In this document: positions 45,121 through 57,086 of the stretch, piece after piece
Numbering within the stretch: the first letter of the stretch is position 1
How the letters are laid out: the number at the start of each line of letters is the position of its first letter
Assembly: GCF_949628265.1 (NCBI RefSeq)
Contig: NC_088788.1
Location: 7,688,001-7,752,000, forward strand
DNA length: 64,000 bases
Direction of reading: 5' to 3'
From: Cloeon dipterum
Lineage: Eukaryota; Arthropoda; Insecta; Ephemeroptera; Baetidae
The notes under the pieces: model-generated
Database searches by the model: none
What the model was told of the DNA's origin: nothing
The model's input: the letters and a program-made list of their open reading frames with translations, nothing else
Made by a program: the position numbers and the translations under genes

Positions 45121-47253
45121 TCACCAGACTACGCACTTCTTATGAGGATTCATATTGGTTCCTAAGGTGCAGCCCCACGCCTTGGCGAACTCGTCGAAAT
45201 TTGCCATCGGCAAATTGGCTCTGATCCAGGACGGACTGTGATACTGTTCAATTATGGTTGCTTTCATGTATTCCTCTGATTCACTCGCGCACAAAAGCTG
45301 CAATACGATGTTATGTCAAATTAAAATTGAGGATTTTTTTAAAATTAAAAAATTACTTACGTGTGCATTAGAAACGAAGAACAGCTGTTCCGTAGAGTAG
45401 TTTTCGAAGTCCACCAGCTTACGTTTTGGGCCGTTGAGTTGCTTGTAGGCGTAAAAAGCTGCTTTCAGACCGGCGTAGTCAGCAACATTCTCTCCCAAGT
45501 GGTTAATGTGTTCAGTCTAGATACGAAAATATTTGTATTTATTAACAATTTCTTTTTTAACTCACATCATCTTCTTGTCCCCAAAAGGAAAGAAACTTTT
45601 TGAACTCCTCTATGAATTGGTTTCCGATGCAACTATCTCTCTTGAAAAGTTTTCGTGTTACGGAAGTTGGCCAACTATTAACAATTTTGCCATTCACGCC
45701 AATATCTGAGAAATATGACACTGAGATAAAAAAAAATTCGACTGACTTTATAATATAATACGCACTGTACGCGGCGAACATTTCCGCAAATTCGTGGCCG
45801 ATGACTACTCCAATTGCACCATAGTCCAAGACACTGAAGCATAAATAAAATTTAAAATAGACTGACGAGAAGAATATTTAAAATTTAAGCTCACTCAAGA
45901 CCGAGATTGAAATATGGACGAGACATAATCAGCAGCGGCACAACTGAGATGACAAGAAAATTTGTTGATATTTGTACAAATAAAAAATAGTACAGGTTGA
46001 AAATTTGACTGTCCATGAATAGAAGAAAATTCTTACAGATTTCATTATCGTAAGTGAAGTAGGTAGCACTAGGGTAGAACGGACTCTGCAAACTTGCGAG
46101 CCTATTTTTCTGGTTTTCACTTTTGGTCAAATACAAAGGATGGTAACCAGATATTAAGGTCAGATTTTGTACTTTCTTGAATGTTTCATTTAAACTTATT
46201 TCATCCATCCACCCGCTGTTCTTCACAATCTGCCAAAATTCAAACTTGATTGTGTCCATCATGTTCAGAACCTAAAAAAACAAAATTAAATAAATAAATT
46301 ACTTTCAAGTTGTACCGAAAATTTACCGCTCCAATAGATTCCTCGTGCGGGTCCTGCTTAATGTACGCAGAAGCTAGTTCCCACTCGAAAAATTCCATCG
46401 CGCTAGAGGTGCACTGTTTCGCTATCTCATTAAAAATTTCCATGGTCACCTTCTCCGGCAAATCTAATAAAATATTCATAACTTAAGATACATTTGCTGG
46501 ATAAAAATGAGTGTGGTGTTTTACACCGATTGAAAATACAATCTACAAAGCGTTCTCGTGCTTGTCTCAATTCCTTCTCGTAGGAATCGCCAAGGAGCAA
46601 ATCTAGAAACAAAAAAACAATGACACGAATGTACGTTTGCTCTACAAAAATCTCTCATACTTTTTATGTTGAAGTTCATACCGTCGACGCTTGTTTGAAG
46701 GTTAAAAACACGGTGCCAACGTTCATCAGAAGCGTGTTTTCGAATAAATCCGCCACACGCGTATTGGAAGAAATTTTGGCACGGATCCGCGGTCAAATCC
46801 ATCGCCTCATGCCAGCGGGCAGCTGCAAAGTGGAAAAAAAAAAATTATTTCAGAATTAATGACATTAAAATATCGAACCTGTTGCTCGACATTCCTTTGA
46901 AGTGCAGACTTCAATTTCATCGTAAAATTCATAATTTTGATCTTCAAGTGACGCATCTGCAAGATATTTTGAGATTTTTTCTTAAATATTAGAAAATCGT
47001 TGCTTTTTTCACGAGTGAAAATAGATTAGAAAATAAATCAGTTTCCTTTTGAATTATCTGGATAAATTTTTATTACCTCTATCTTGACATCCCGTTGAGT
47101 TGCAGACTTGACGGAATCCTCCGTCTTCAGGAGAGGAATCTGCAAAATAAATTAAAATATTCTTGGAGTTTTAGAAAACCATAGCTTATTTAACCAGCAA
47201 CGACCGCTGACAGAAGGCAGAGCTGAATTGAAATGCAGCAGAGTAAAGATTGT
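45121..47253 (-). CDS. M13-like peptidase homolog, zinc motif altered to HEFAE (M13-4)
   Basis: Minus exons: 47253-47195 (signal peptide core LLCCISIQLCLLSAVVA), 47139-47077 (VCNSTGC), 46956-46879 (VCTSKEC), 46822-46661 ([14 protein letters not shown]), 46602-46525, 46463-46327, 46271-46037, 45943-45895, 45833-45766, 45705-45566, 45516-45361, 45297-45121. Phases are consistent throughout. The zinc motif reads HEFAE, losing the second His, while GENVADYAG and the terminal CVVW remain; RVN is RAN. Predicted secreted pseudoenzyme of about 470-480 residues. The initiator is not resolved: a conserved GGAAATG precedes a GT at 47319, but joining it to the signal exon does not give the signal frame. 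Convergent with the yellow-TM gene, about 290 bp apart. Confidence 0.8.
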
Positions 47254-47376
47254 CTGAAACAAAACTATATATTCGAAAGTATAGAAATAATTAAAACCAT
47301 GGCAGTTGATCCATTTACCATTTCCGATATACCAAATGTCTTGTGCTCCCAGCTGCACGCAAAACTCAAAGGCAAG

Positions 47377-47386
47377 CGCTTTTATA
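47377..47386 (-). promoter_or_regulatory. TATA box of M13-4
   Basis: TATAAAAGCG on minus, about 56 bp upstream of the conserved GGAAATG. Counterparts in M13-5 to M13-9 read CATAAAAGCG or close variants. Confidence 0.6.
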
Positions 47387-47467
47387 GTGGCGTGCAGAGA
47401 GTTGGTATTCTTTTGCAATAACCGTATTTGCCAAAACAATAAAAGAACTCCCCGATAAAAATTAAAA

Positions 47468-47524
47468 TGTTTGCGAGAGAAGGGAAAGTAAAAGATAGCA
47501 AAATACTTCCCGAGAAACGAATGT
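47468..47524 (-). promoter_or_regulatory. Conserved upstream block shared by the downstream M13 array
   Basis: Plus-strand words GCGAGAGAAGGGAAA, AAAGATAGCAAAATAC and CCCGAGAAACGAA recur in this order at about 50220, 53185, 56678, 59608 and 62712, each 80-130 bp beyond the TATA-like box. AGATAG is a GATA-factor site. A shared enhancer or duplicated passenger DNA; the higher conservation relative to neighbouring sequence favours the former. Confidence 0.55.
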
Positions 47525-47853
47525 TTTGAGTTGTCCTGATTTTAAAAAGAAAAATGCGGAAGGAGAATGTTTTCAAATTATAATTCAAATTTCCCACTTT
47601 TATCTCATTACTTCCTTATTTTTGTTTTGTCTCACTAAAATTCATTCAATATTTTTTGTCAAATACGGTTTCGTGTCTGCACGCAGTTTTATAAATAATA
47701 AGCAAGCTCTTCAAGCGAGAATATTATTCCAAAAGTACCAATCTTTTTGCTATGATTTGGTTTCTTTAAATAAACTCTTCATAACAGGTAGATTTTTTTC
47801 CTCCGTTTATTAAGCCAAATAATAAAATGAACATCAAAATTAATCGTTGACGT

Positions 47854-50006
47854 CTACCAAATGACGCACTTTTCAAGAGGATTCATCTTGGTTCCTAAGG
47901 TGCAGCCCCACGCCCTGGCGAACTCGTCGAAATTTGCCATCGGCAAATTGACTCTGAACCGGAAGGGACTGTGTTTGCCTTCAATTATGGTTGATTTCAT
48001 GTATTCCATTGTTTCACTCGCGCACAAAAGCTGCAATACGATATAAAAAAATTAAAATTGAGAATTTTGTAAATTCAAAAGCCACTTACGTGTGCATTGG
48101 AAACGAAGAATAGCTGTTCCGTAGAGTAGTTTTCGAAGTCCACCAGCTTGCGTTTCTGGCCACTGAATCGCTTGTAGGCGTAAAAAGCTGCTTTCAGACC
48201 GGCGAAGTCAGCAACATTCTCTTGCAGGTTTTTACTGTTATCAATCTAGATACGGAAATGTTTTTATTCGCTGTTATTTCTTTTTTAAACTCACTTCATA
48301 ACTTTCGTCTTCCCAAAAGGAAAGAATCTTTTCAAACTCCTCTGAGTATTGGACTGCGATGCAATTCACTTTATCATCAAATAGTTTTATATCGGAAAAT
48401 GGCCAAATATAAACAGGTTTGCCGTTCACGTCAACATCTGAGAAATATGACATTGAGATGAAAAAATTCGACTGACTATATAATATACGCACTGTACGTG
48501 ACGAACATATGAGCAAGTTCGTGTCCGATGACTACTCCAATTGCACCATAATCCAAGACACTGAAATACAAATAATTGAGAATAAACTGACCGAGAAAAA
48601 CATTAAAAAAACTCACTCAAGACCAAGATTGAAAAATGGAGGAGACATAAGCAGCAGCGGCACAACTGAGATGAAAAGAAAAACGGGTTGTAAAAAAATT
48701 CAAAATAATTATTCTAGATGAAAATTTGATTTTATCGATTTTTCATATATAAAATACGTAATTTAAAGTATTCAGAAATGCCATAATAAATTCTGAATTT
48801 TCCTTTTGGAATCGGTTGTATAAAACCATATTTACACTATTTTCTCTTGTTTTGGCGAGAAATGTTTTGTAAAATCTTTTTAAATAAGTTTAATTTAATC
48901 CCAAACTGTTCAATCATTCACTGTCATTCTGATAACAAATAAATAAAAAAGAAAATTCTTACAGATTTCATTTTCGTAAATGAAGTAGGCAGCACTATGG
49001 GCGAACGGACTCTGCATAATTGTAAACCTATCGATCGGCTTTTCACTTTCGGTTAAATACGCAGGATGGTAGCCAAGTGTTAAGGTCAGATTTTTTACTT
49101 TCTTGAATGTTTCAGTTAAACTCGAATCATCCATCCAATCGTTGTTCCGCACAATCTTCCAAAATTTAAACTTGATTGCGTTCATCATGTTTCGAACCTG
49201 AAAACTCAATTGAAAAAATTATACCTTCAAGTTTTGTTCCAAAAATTTACCGCTCCAATAGTTTCCTCGTGCGGATTCTGCTTAATGTACGCAGAACCAA
49301 TTTCCCACCTGAATTTGCGCATCACGGTAAAGGTGCACTCTTTCATTATCTCATTAAAAATTGACAAAGTCATGTTGTGCGGCAAAGCTAATAAAATATT
49401 AATAACTCAAGAATCATTTGGAAATAAAGCGTTATGGTTTACGTTGGTTGAAAATACAATCTACAAAGCGTTCTCGTGCTTGTCTCAATTCCTCCTCGTA
49501 GGAATCGTCAAGGAGCAAATCTAGAAACGAAAATACAATGATTCGGATTTATTTTCTCTACAAATTTCTCATACTTTTTATATTGTGGTTCATACTGACG
49601 TTGCTTAATTGAACGTTTAAAACTTGGTCCCGACTCTTAATAGAAGTGCTGTTGGTCGCATGTTTTGTAATAAATCCACCACACGCGTATTGGTAGAAAT
49701 CTTCGCACGGATCCGCAGTCAAATCCATCGCCTCATGCCAGCGGTCCGCTGCAATGTTGAAAAAAAAATTCTTTTAAAGTTAATGGCATTAAAATATCTA
49801 ACCGGTTGCTCGACATTCCCTTGAAGTGCAGACTTCAATTTCATCATGATATTGATAATTTTGATTGAACTGTCCTTCTTCAGGTGACGAATCTGCAAAT
49901 AATTTTAAGATTTTTTGGAGTTTTAGAAAACTATAAGCCTGTTTTACCTGCAAAGACCACCGAGAGAAGGCATAGCAGAATCGAAATGCAACGGAGTACA
50001 GATTGG
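47854..50006 (-). CDS. Secreted M13/neprilysin-like metallopeptidase, zinc site intact (M13-5)
   Basis: Minus exons 50006-49948 (signal core LRCISILLCLLSVVFA), 49892-49803, 49748-49575 (DPCEDFYQYACGGF), 49520-49443, 49387-49251, 49197-48963, 48665-48617, 48560-48493, 48437-48295, 48245-48090, 48030-47854; about 455 residues plus an unresolved start. HELAH is a complete HExxH site, ENVADFAG supplies the third zinc Glu, HSPFRFRVN the substrate-binding residues, and the protein ends CVIW. All frames are open and splice sites canonical. It lacks the extra VCNSTxC exon of M13-4 and M13-9. Best active candidate of the downstream array together with M13-9. Confidence 0.83.
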
Positions 50007-50630
50007 CTGAAACAAAACTTTAAATTCGGGAGTAAAGAAATGATTTTAAGTAGTAAATCAAACAACCATTTCTGATATTCGAGCTACCAGTTTAAGTCGT
50101 TAACACGGCACGCAAGACTCAAAATCAAACGCTTTTATGTAGGCAAGTAGAGAGTTAGTATTCTTTTGCAATAACCGTATTTGCCAAAACAATAAAAAAC
50201 TCAACGGTTAAAATTAAAATGTTTGCGAGAAAAGGGAAAGAAAAAGATAGCAAAATACGTCCCGAGAAACGAATGCTTTGGGTTGTATCGATTATAAAAT
50301 GAAAAGTGCGGAAGGAGAATGTTTTAAAACTATAATTCCCCTATTCTGGTTTTATCTTCTTACTTCCTTATTTTTGTTTATGTCTTACAAATATTAAAAA
50401 TTCAAAAATATTTAATATGAACAAACATTTCCTTCAATCCTCATTTAAGTCAATCATGGTTTTCGTGTCTGCACGCTGTTTTTAAATTATAAGCAGGCTC
50501 TTCAAGCGAGAATTTTATTCCAAAAGTAGAACTTTATTTTCCACTCTCTTTGCCATGAATTTATTTTTTTCAATTAACATAGTTTTCAAAGTTTAAAAAT
50601 ATATTGAACATCAAAATTAATCGTTGACGT

Positions 50631-52944
50631 CTACCAAACGACGCACTTTTCAAGAGGATTCATCTTGGTTCCTAAGGGGCATTTCCACGCCTTGGCGAAC
50701 TCGTCGAAATTTGCCATCGGCAAATTTACTCTGAACCGAAAAGGGCTGTGTTTTTGTTCCAATAGGGTTGATTTCATGTATTCCATTGTTTCGCTCGAGC
50801 AAAAAAGCTGCAATACGATGATGTATCTAATTAAAATTGAGGATTTTTAAAATTCAAAAACCACTTACGTGTTCATTGGAAATGAAAAAGAGCTGATCTG
50901 TAGAGTATTTTTCGAAGTGCACCAGCTTGCGTTTCTGGCCGCTGAATCGCTTGTAGGCGTAGAAAGCTGCTTTCAGACCGGCCAAGTCAGCAAGATTCTC
51001 ATTCAAGGTGTCATTGCCATTAACCTAGAATAAGAAAATATATATTTATTTTTTAATTTTTTTTAAACTCACATTAAAGCTTTCATCTTTCCAAAAGGAA
51101 AGAAACTTTTTGAACTCCTCTAAGTATTGGACTCTGATGCAATACTCTTGCGCACGAAAAACATGTCTGACGAAAGATGTTCAAATATAACCAATTTTGC
51201 CATTCGCGTCAACATCTGAGAAATATTACTTTGAATTTAAAAAATTTCGACTGACTATAGACGCACCGTATGTGGCGAACATATGCGCAAGTTCGTGGCC
51301 AATGACTACTCCAATTGCACCATAGTCCAAGACACTGAAATAGAAATAATTAAAAATAAACTGACCGAGAAAAATATTTTAAAAGAAAACTCACTCAAGA
51401 CCGAGATTGAAATATGGAGGAGACATAATCAGCAGCGGCACAACTGAGATGACAGGAAAAATGGTTTGTAAAAAATTTAATTAATTTAACTAATTATTGG
51501 ATGAAAATTTAATTTTTCCTAAATAAAATACGTAATCAATGAAATACAGAAATGAGACTATCTCTTTAAATCAGCTGTAGAAATTCCGTCTAATCCTTAA
51601 AATAGAGGGCAAAATAATATTAATACTATTTTTTTTGCATTGGAGATTTTTAACAAAAAAAAAATTCATAACGATAGAAAAAGTTTTTGCTCTTTTTTAT
51701 GATAAACCTATTATCTATAATTCAAATTAAATTTGACTTTTAATTTCTTTTATAAAGCTTGAAGCATGTCAAAGAATTGTAAATAAACTAAAAGTTTAAT
51801 ATTTTCTCTATTTTTGAAAGGAAAGTGTTGTATAATCTATTTTAATTAGCTTAAATTAATCCCAATCCTTTTAAACATTCAAAGCATATCTGATAACAAA
51901 GAAATAGAAGAAAATTCTTACAGATTTCATTTTCGTAAGTGTAGTAGGCAGCACTAGAAGTGAACGGACTCTGTGCCATTACAAGCCAACCGAACGGCTT
52001 TTCACTTTCGGTTAAATACGCAGGATGGTAGCCAGGTAGAAAGGTCACAATTTTTACTTTCTTGAATGTTTCATGTAAGCTTTTTTTATCCATCCACCCG
52101 CTTTTCCTCACAACCTTCCAAAATTCAAACCTGATTGCGGCCATCATGGTCCGAACCTAAAAAAAACTCGATTGGATAAATTTCACCTTCAAGTTGTTCC
52201 GACATTTACCTCTCCGAGAGTTTCCTCGTGTGGATTCTGCTTAATGTACACGGAAAATACGTCCCACATGAATTGGTGCATCACGGTAAAGGTGCAACGT
52301 TTCGATATCTCATAAAAAATTGACGTGTTCATCTTTTCGGGCAAATCTAATAGAATATATTCATAACTTAAGATTCATGTGGATAAAAATGAGTGTTGTT
52401 GATTACCATGATTGAAAATACAATCCACTAAGGTATCTCGTGCTTTTCTCAATTCCTCCTCGTAGGAATCACCTTGGAGTATTTCTAAAATCGAAAATAC
52501 AATGACACGAATTTATTTTCTCTGCAAGTCTCTCATACTTTTTACGTTGGAGTTCATAACGTCGTTGGTTAATTGAATGTTTAAAACTGGGTCCCCCCGT
52601 TCAGTAGAAGCGTGTTTTGCAATAAATCCACCACTCGCGTATTGGTAGAAATCTTCGCACGGGTCCGCCGTCAAATCCATCGCCTCACGCCAGCGGGCCG
52701 CTGCAAAGTCGAAGATAAAAATTTCTTTCAGAATTAATGAAATTAAAATATTTAACCTGTTGCTCGACATTCCTTTGAAGTGCAGACTTTAATTTTTATT
52801 TTTTTGTAATATTCATAATTTTGATTGAATTCTCCATCTTCAGGTGTCGAATCTGCAAAATATATTGAGATTTTCGTGGAGTTTTATAAAACCATAAATT
52901 AACCAGCAAAGACCGCTGACAGAAGGCATAGCAGTACAGATTGT
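50631..52944 (-). pseudogene. M13 paralog with an in-frame stop (M13-6), probable pseudogene
   Basis: All exons of the array type can be found between 52944 and 50631, and HELAH and ENLADLAG are preserved. However, the exon at about 51215-51073 has TGA (complement of 51181-51183) where paralogs have the Trp of IWP. The signal exon has lost about 18 bp, and the invariant Cys of YACGG is Ser (YASGG), which would break a core disulfide. Three independent lesions make a functional peptidase unlikely. The C-terminus (HSPFRFRVNLP, CVVW) is undamaged, so decay is recent. Confidence 0.72.
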
Positions 52945-53029
52945 CTGAAAAATAACTTTAAATTCGGAAGTAAGTAATGATTTTAACTGAAACTAGTTAA
53001 TCTATCAACCATTTCCGATATGCTCGCAA

Positions 53030-54290
53030 AGGTCTTCTGCCCCCAGCTGCAGTCGTCAACACGGCACGCAACAATCAGAGGCAACAACTCTCTTATGTTG
53101 GCATGTAGAATGTTGACATTCTTTTCCAATAACTATTTTATTTGCCAAAAGATAATATATGTCACCGATTAAAATGACAATGTTGGCGAGAGAAGGGAAA
53201 CAAAAAGATAGCAAAATATCTCCCGCGAAACGAAGCGCATGCGGTAAATTTCAACAGCTGCAAGATAGATCAGTATGACGTAAAAAATTAAAAAAAATAT
53301 CATTTTTACATCAAAGGCAACTTTAAATGTTCTAGGTTGCTGTCAAGGGAAATTTAGAAGATGCACTGACTTAAGGAGCAGTCTTTCTGTTCGTGCCATG
53401 TGACAGTATACTTTTTGGCGAGGAGAGCGCGTCATAAGTGGACATAAAATTCCCGTACATCACAAATAATGCGAATTACACGGGAGCGCGACTACTGAAA
53501 GGCGGGCTTTAAAGACATTACTTTTAAAGATTTTTTGAAATTTTTTAATTCTTAAAATTGTTTGATATCTGACAAAATCTTTCGGGCGGGATGCATGATA
53601 AAATTATTGTCCCTTTATTCCTCCTCAACCAGATAATTAATTAGAGTGCAATTCTAGTTGAGAAGCTCATGCCTTGTTTTTGTCTTAAATGATGTTTTTT
53701 TTTATTAAAAATTCTACTTTTTTTCTAATTTGGGTCATTTAGGGGGATCATGTAGTTTACTTTATCATTTAATTTAATTTCTTATGCCAAGCCAGGTGCT
53801 TGTGCAAGTGAGGTGATGTCCATATATTGGTCCACGTCTGGTTGAAGAGTCTCAAAACTCGCACAGCTGACTTTGTTCTCGCTCTCCAACCCATTTACAA
53901 TTGTAAATATGCCTCTCTTCTCCTCAATTAACACTCAATATTGCCGCAATTAACTCAAAAGTCAATAGAGAGGTCACTTTACCCCTGAAAATAATTGCCG
54001 AAACTCCAAAAATTAGCATATTTTAGTTAGCATGAAAATAAATTAAAATTCTATAATCCTGGACTGCATTAAAATGTATTATTTTAGAACCTAACATAAT
54101 ATTTCAGGAAAAAGCTCTGCAAGCGAGATAACTGTTCCACATGTAGGATTTTCCCTAATAATATTTAAATTTATGTAAAATCAATTTATATAGCCTTAAA
54201 TTCTTCTTGATAATTCCAGTATATATTTCCTTATTTAATTTTTGAGCCATACTACAAATCAACATAATCAGCGTCATTGTCACCATTTAT
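53030..54290. other. Intergenic region, no gene seen
   Basis: AT-rich. It begins with the shared M13 upstream block (to about 53235). The remainder shows no protein similarity, fold or repeat that I recognise. Confidence 0.45.
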
Positions 54291-54298
54291 ACCGACAT

Positions 54299-56448
54299 TC
54301 ACCAGACTACGCAATTCTTTTGAGGATTCATCTTGGTTCCTAAGGTGCAGCCCCACGCCCTGGCGAACTCGTCGAAATTTGCCATCGGCAAATTGACTCG
54401 GAACCGGAGCGGACTGTGATTGGTTTTAAGTATGGTTGATTTCATGAATTCCATTGTTTCCCTCGAGCACATCAGCTGGAATGTATAAAATTGAAATTGA
54501 AGATTTTGATAATTAAAAAATCACTCACGTGCGCATTGGAAACGAAGAATAGCTGTTCCGTAGAGTAATTTTCGAAGTCCACCAGCTTACGTTTTGGGCC
54601 GTGGAGTTGCTTGTAGGCGTAAAAAGCTGCTTTCAGACCGGCGAAGTCAGCAATATTCTCATCCATGTTTTTATTCTTTCCAATCTAGATAGGGAAATAT
54701 TTTTTATTTGTTATTATTTTTTTTATTTAACTCACTTTATGACTTTCGTCTTCCCAAAAGGAAAGAAACTTTTCAAACTCCTCTAAGTATTGGACTGCGA
54801 TGCAATCCGCTCTATCATCTAATTTTTTTATATCGGAAAGTGGCCAAATAACAACAGGTAGGCCGTTCACGTCAACATCTGAGAAATATGACATTGAGAT
54901 GAAAAATTCGACTCACTAAAAGACGCACCGTACGTAACGAACATATGAGCAAGTTCGTGGCCGATGACTACTCCAATTGCACCATAATCCAAGACACTGA
55001 AATAGCAATAATTGAGAATAAACTGACCGAGAAAAACATTAAAAAAAACTCACTCAAGACCAAGTTTGAAGTATGGAGGAGACATAAACAGCAGCGGCAC
55101 AACTGAGATGACAAGAAAAACAGGTTGTAAATAAATTGAAAATTAATTATTCTGGATGAAAATGTGATTTTTCCGTTATTTCATAAATAAAATACGTAAT
55201 TTAAAGTATTCAGAAATGCCATAATAAATTCTGAATTTTCCTTTTGGAATCGATTGTATAAAACCATATTTACACTATTTTCTCTTGTTTTGGCGAGAAA
55301 AGTTTTGTAAAATCTTTTGTAATAAGTTTAATTTAATCCCAAACTGTTCAATCATTCACAGTCATTCTGATAGCAAATAAAGAGAAGAAAATTCTTACAG
55401 ATTTCATTTTCGTAAATGAAGTAGACAGCACTATGGGCGAACGGACTCTGCATAATTGTAAACCTATCGATCGGCTTTTCACTTTCGGTTAAATACGCAG
55501 GATGGTAGCCAAGTGTTAAGGTCAGATTTTTTACTTTCTTGAATGTTTCATATACACTCGTATTTTCCATCCAATCGTTGTTCTGCACAATCTTCCAAAA
55601 TTTAAACTTGATTGCGTCCATCATGTTCCGAACCTGAAAACTCAATTGAATAAATTATACCTTCAAGTTTTGTTCCAAAAACTTACCGCTCCAATAGTTT
55701 CCTCGTGCGGATTCTGCTTAATGTACGCAGAACCTATTTCCCACCTGAATTTGCGCATCACGGTAAAGGTGCACTGTTTCATTATCTCATTAAAAATTGA
55801 CAAAGTCATGTTGTGCGGCAAATCTAATAAAATATTAATAACTCAAGATTCATTTTGGAAAAAAAGTGTTGTTGTTTACGCTGGTTGAAAATACATTCTA
55901 CAAAGCGTTCTCGTGCTTGTCTCAATTCCTCCTCGTGGGAATCGCCAAGGAGCAAATCTAGAAACGAAAATACAATGACTCGGATTTATTTTCTCTAAAA
56001 ATTTCTCATACTTTTTATATTGTGGTTCATACTGACGTAGCTTAATTGAACGTTTAAAACTTGGTCCCGACTCTTATTAGAAGTGCTGTTGGTCGCATGT
56101 TTTTTAATAAATCCACCACACGCGTATTGGTAGAAATCTTCGCACGGGTCCGCCGTCAAATCCATCGCCTCAAGCCAGCGGGAAGCTGCAAAGTGGAAAA
56201 TAAATCATTTTTTTCTTTTAAAATTAATTACATTATATCTAACCTGTTGCTCGACATTCCTTTGAAGTGCAGACCTCAATTTCTTCGTTATAGTCATAAT
56301 TTTGATTGAACTGTCCTTCTTCAGGTGACGAATATGCAAATAATTTTTAAGATTTTTTGGAGTTTTAGAACACTATAAGCCTGTTTTACCTGCAAAGACC
56401 ACCGAGAGAAGGCATAGCAGAATCGAAATGCAACGGAGTACAGATTGG
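54299..56448 (-). CDS. M13/neprilysin-like metallopeptidase with a lost splice acceptor (M13-7)
   Basis: Array-type exons from the signal exon (start 56448, same core as M13-5) to the last exon ending GTKMNPQKNCVVW. HELAH, ENIADFAG, DPCEDFYQYACGGF and HSPLRFRVN are all present. The acceptor before the VCTSKEC exon, CAG in paralogs, is CAT here (56333-56335), so this exon should be skipped. Because the flanking introns are both phase 1, skipping leaves the frame open but deletes a conserved Cys pair of about 30 residues. Otherwise intact and very similar to M13-5, especially in the exons near 55645-55352. Confidence 0.75.
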
Positions 56449-57086
56449 CTGAAACAAAACTAGAAATTCGGGAGTAAAGAAATTAATTTAAGTAGTAAAT
56501 CAAACAACCATTTCCGATATTCGCAGATGCTCCCAGCTGAAGTCGTTAACACGGCACGCAAGACTCAAAATCAAACGCTTTTATGTTGGCATGTAGAGAG
56601 TTAGTCAAGTATTCTTTTTCAATAACCGTATTCGCCAAAACAATAAAAAAACTCAACGGTCAAAATTAAAATGTTTGCGTGAAAAGGGAAAGAAAAAGAT
56701 AGCAAAATACGTCCCGAGGAACGAATATTTTGGGTTGTCTCGATTATAAAATGAAAAGTGCGGAAGGAGAATGTTTTAAAATTATAGTTCCCCTATTCCG
56801 GTTTTATCTTCTTAATTCCTTATTTTTGTTTACGTCTTACAAATATTTAAAATTCAAAAATATTTAATATAAACAACCATGTCCTTCATTCATCATTTAA
56901 GTCAAAGTCAATCATGGTTTCGTGTTTGCACGCTGTTTTTAAATTATAAGCAGGCTCTTCAAGCGAGAATTTTATTCCAAAGGTAGAACATTATTTTCCA
57001 CTCTCTTTGCCATGAATTTATTTTTTCAATAAACATCGTTTTTAAAGTTTAAAAATATATTGAACATCAAAATTAATCGTTGACGT

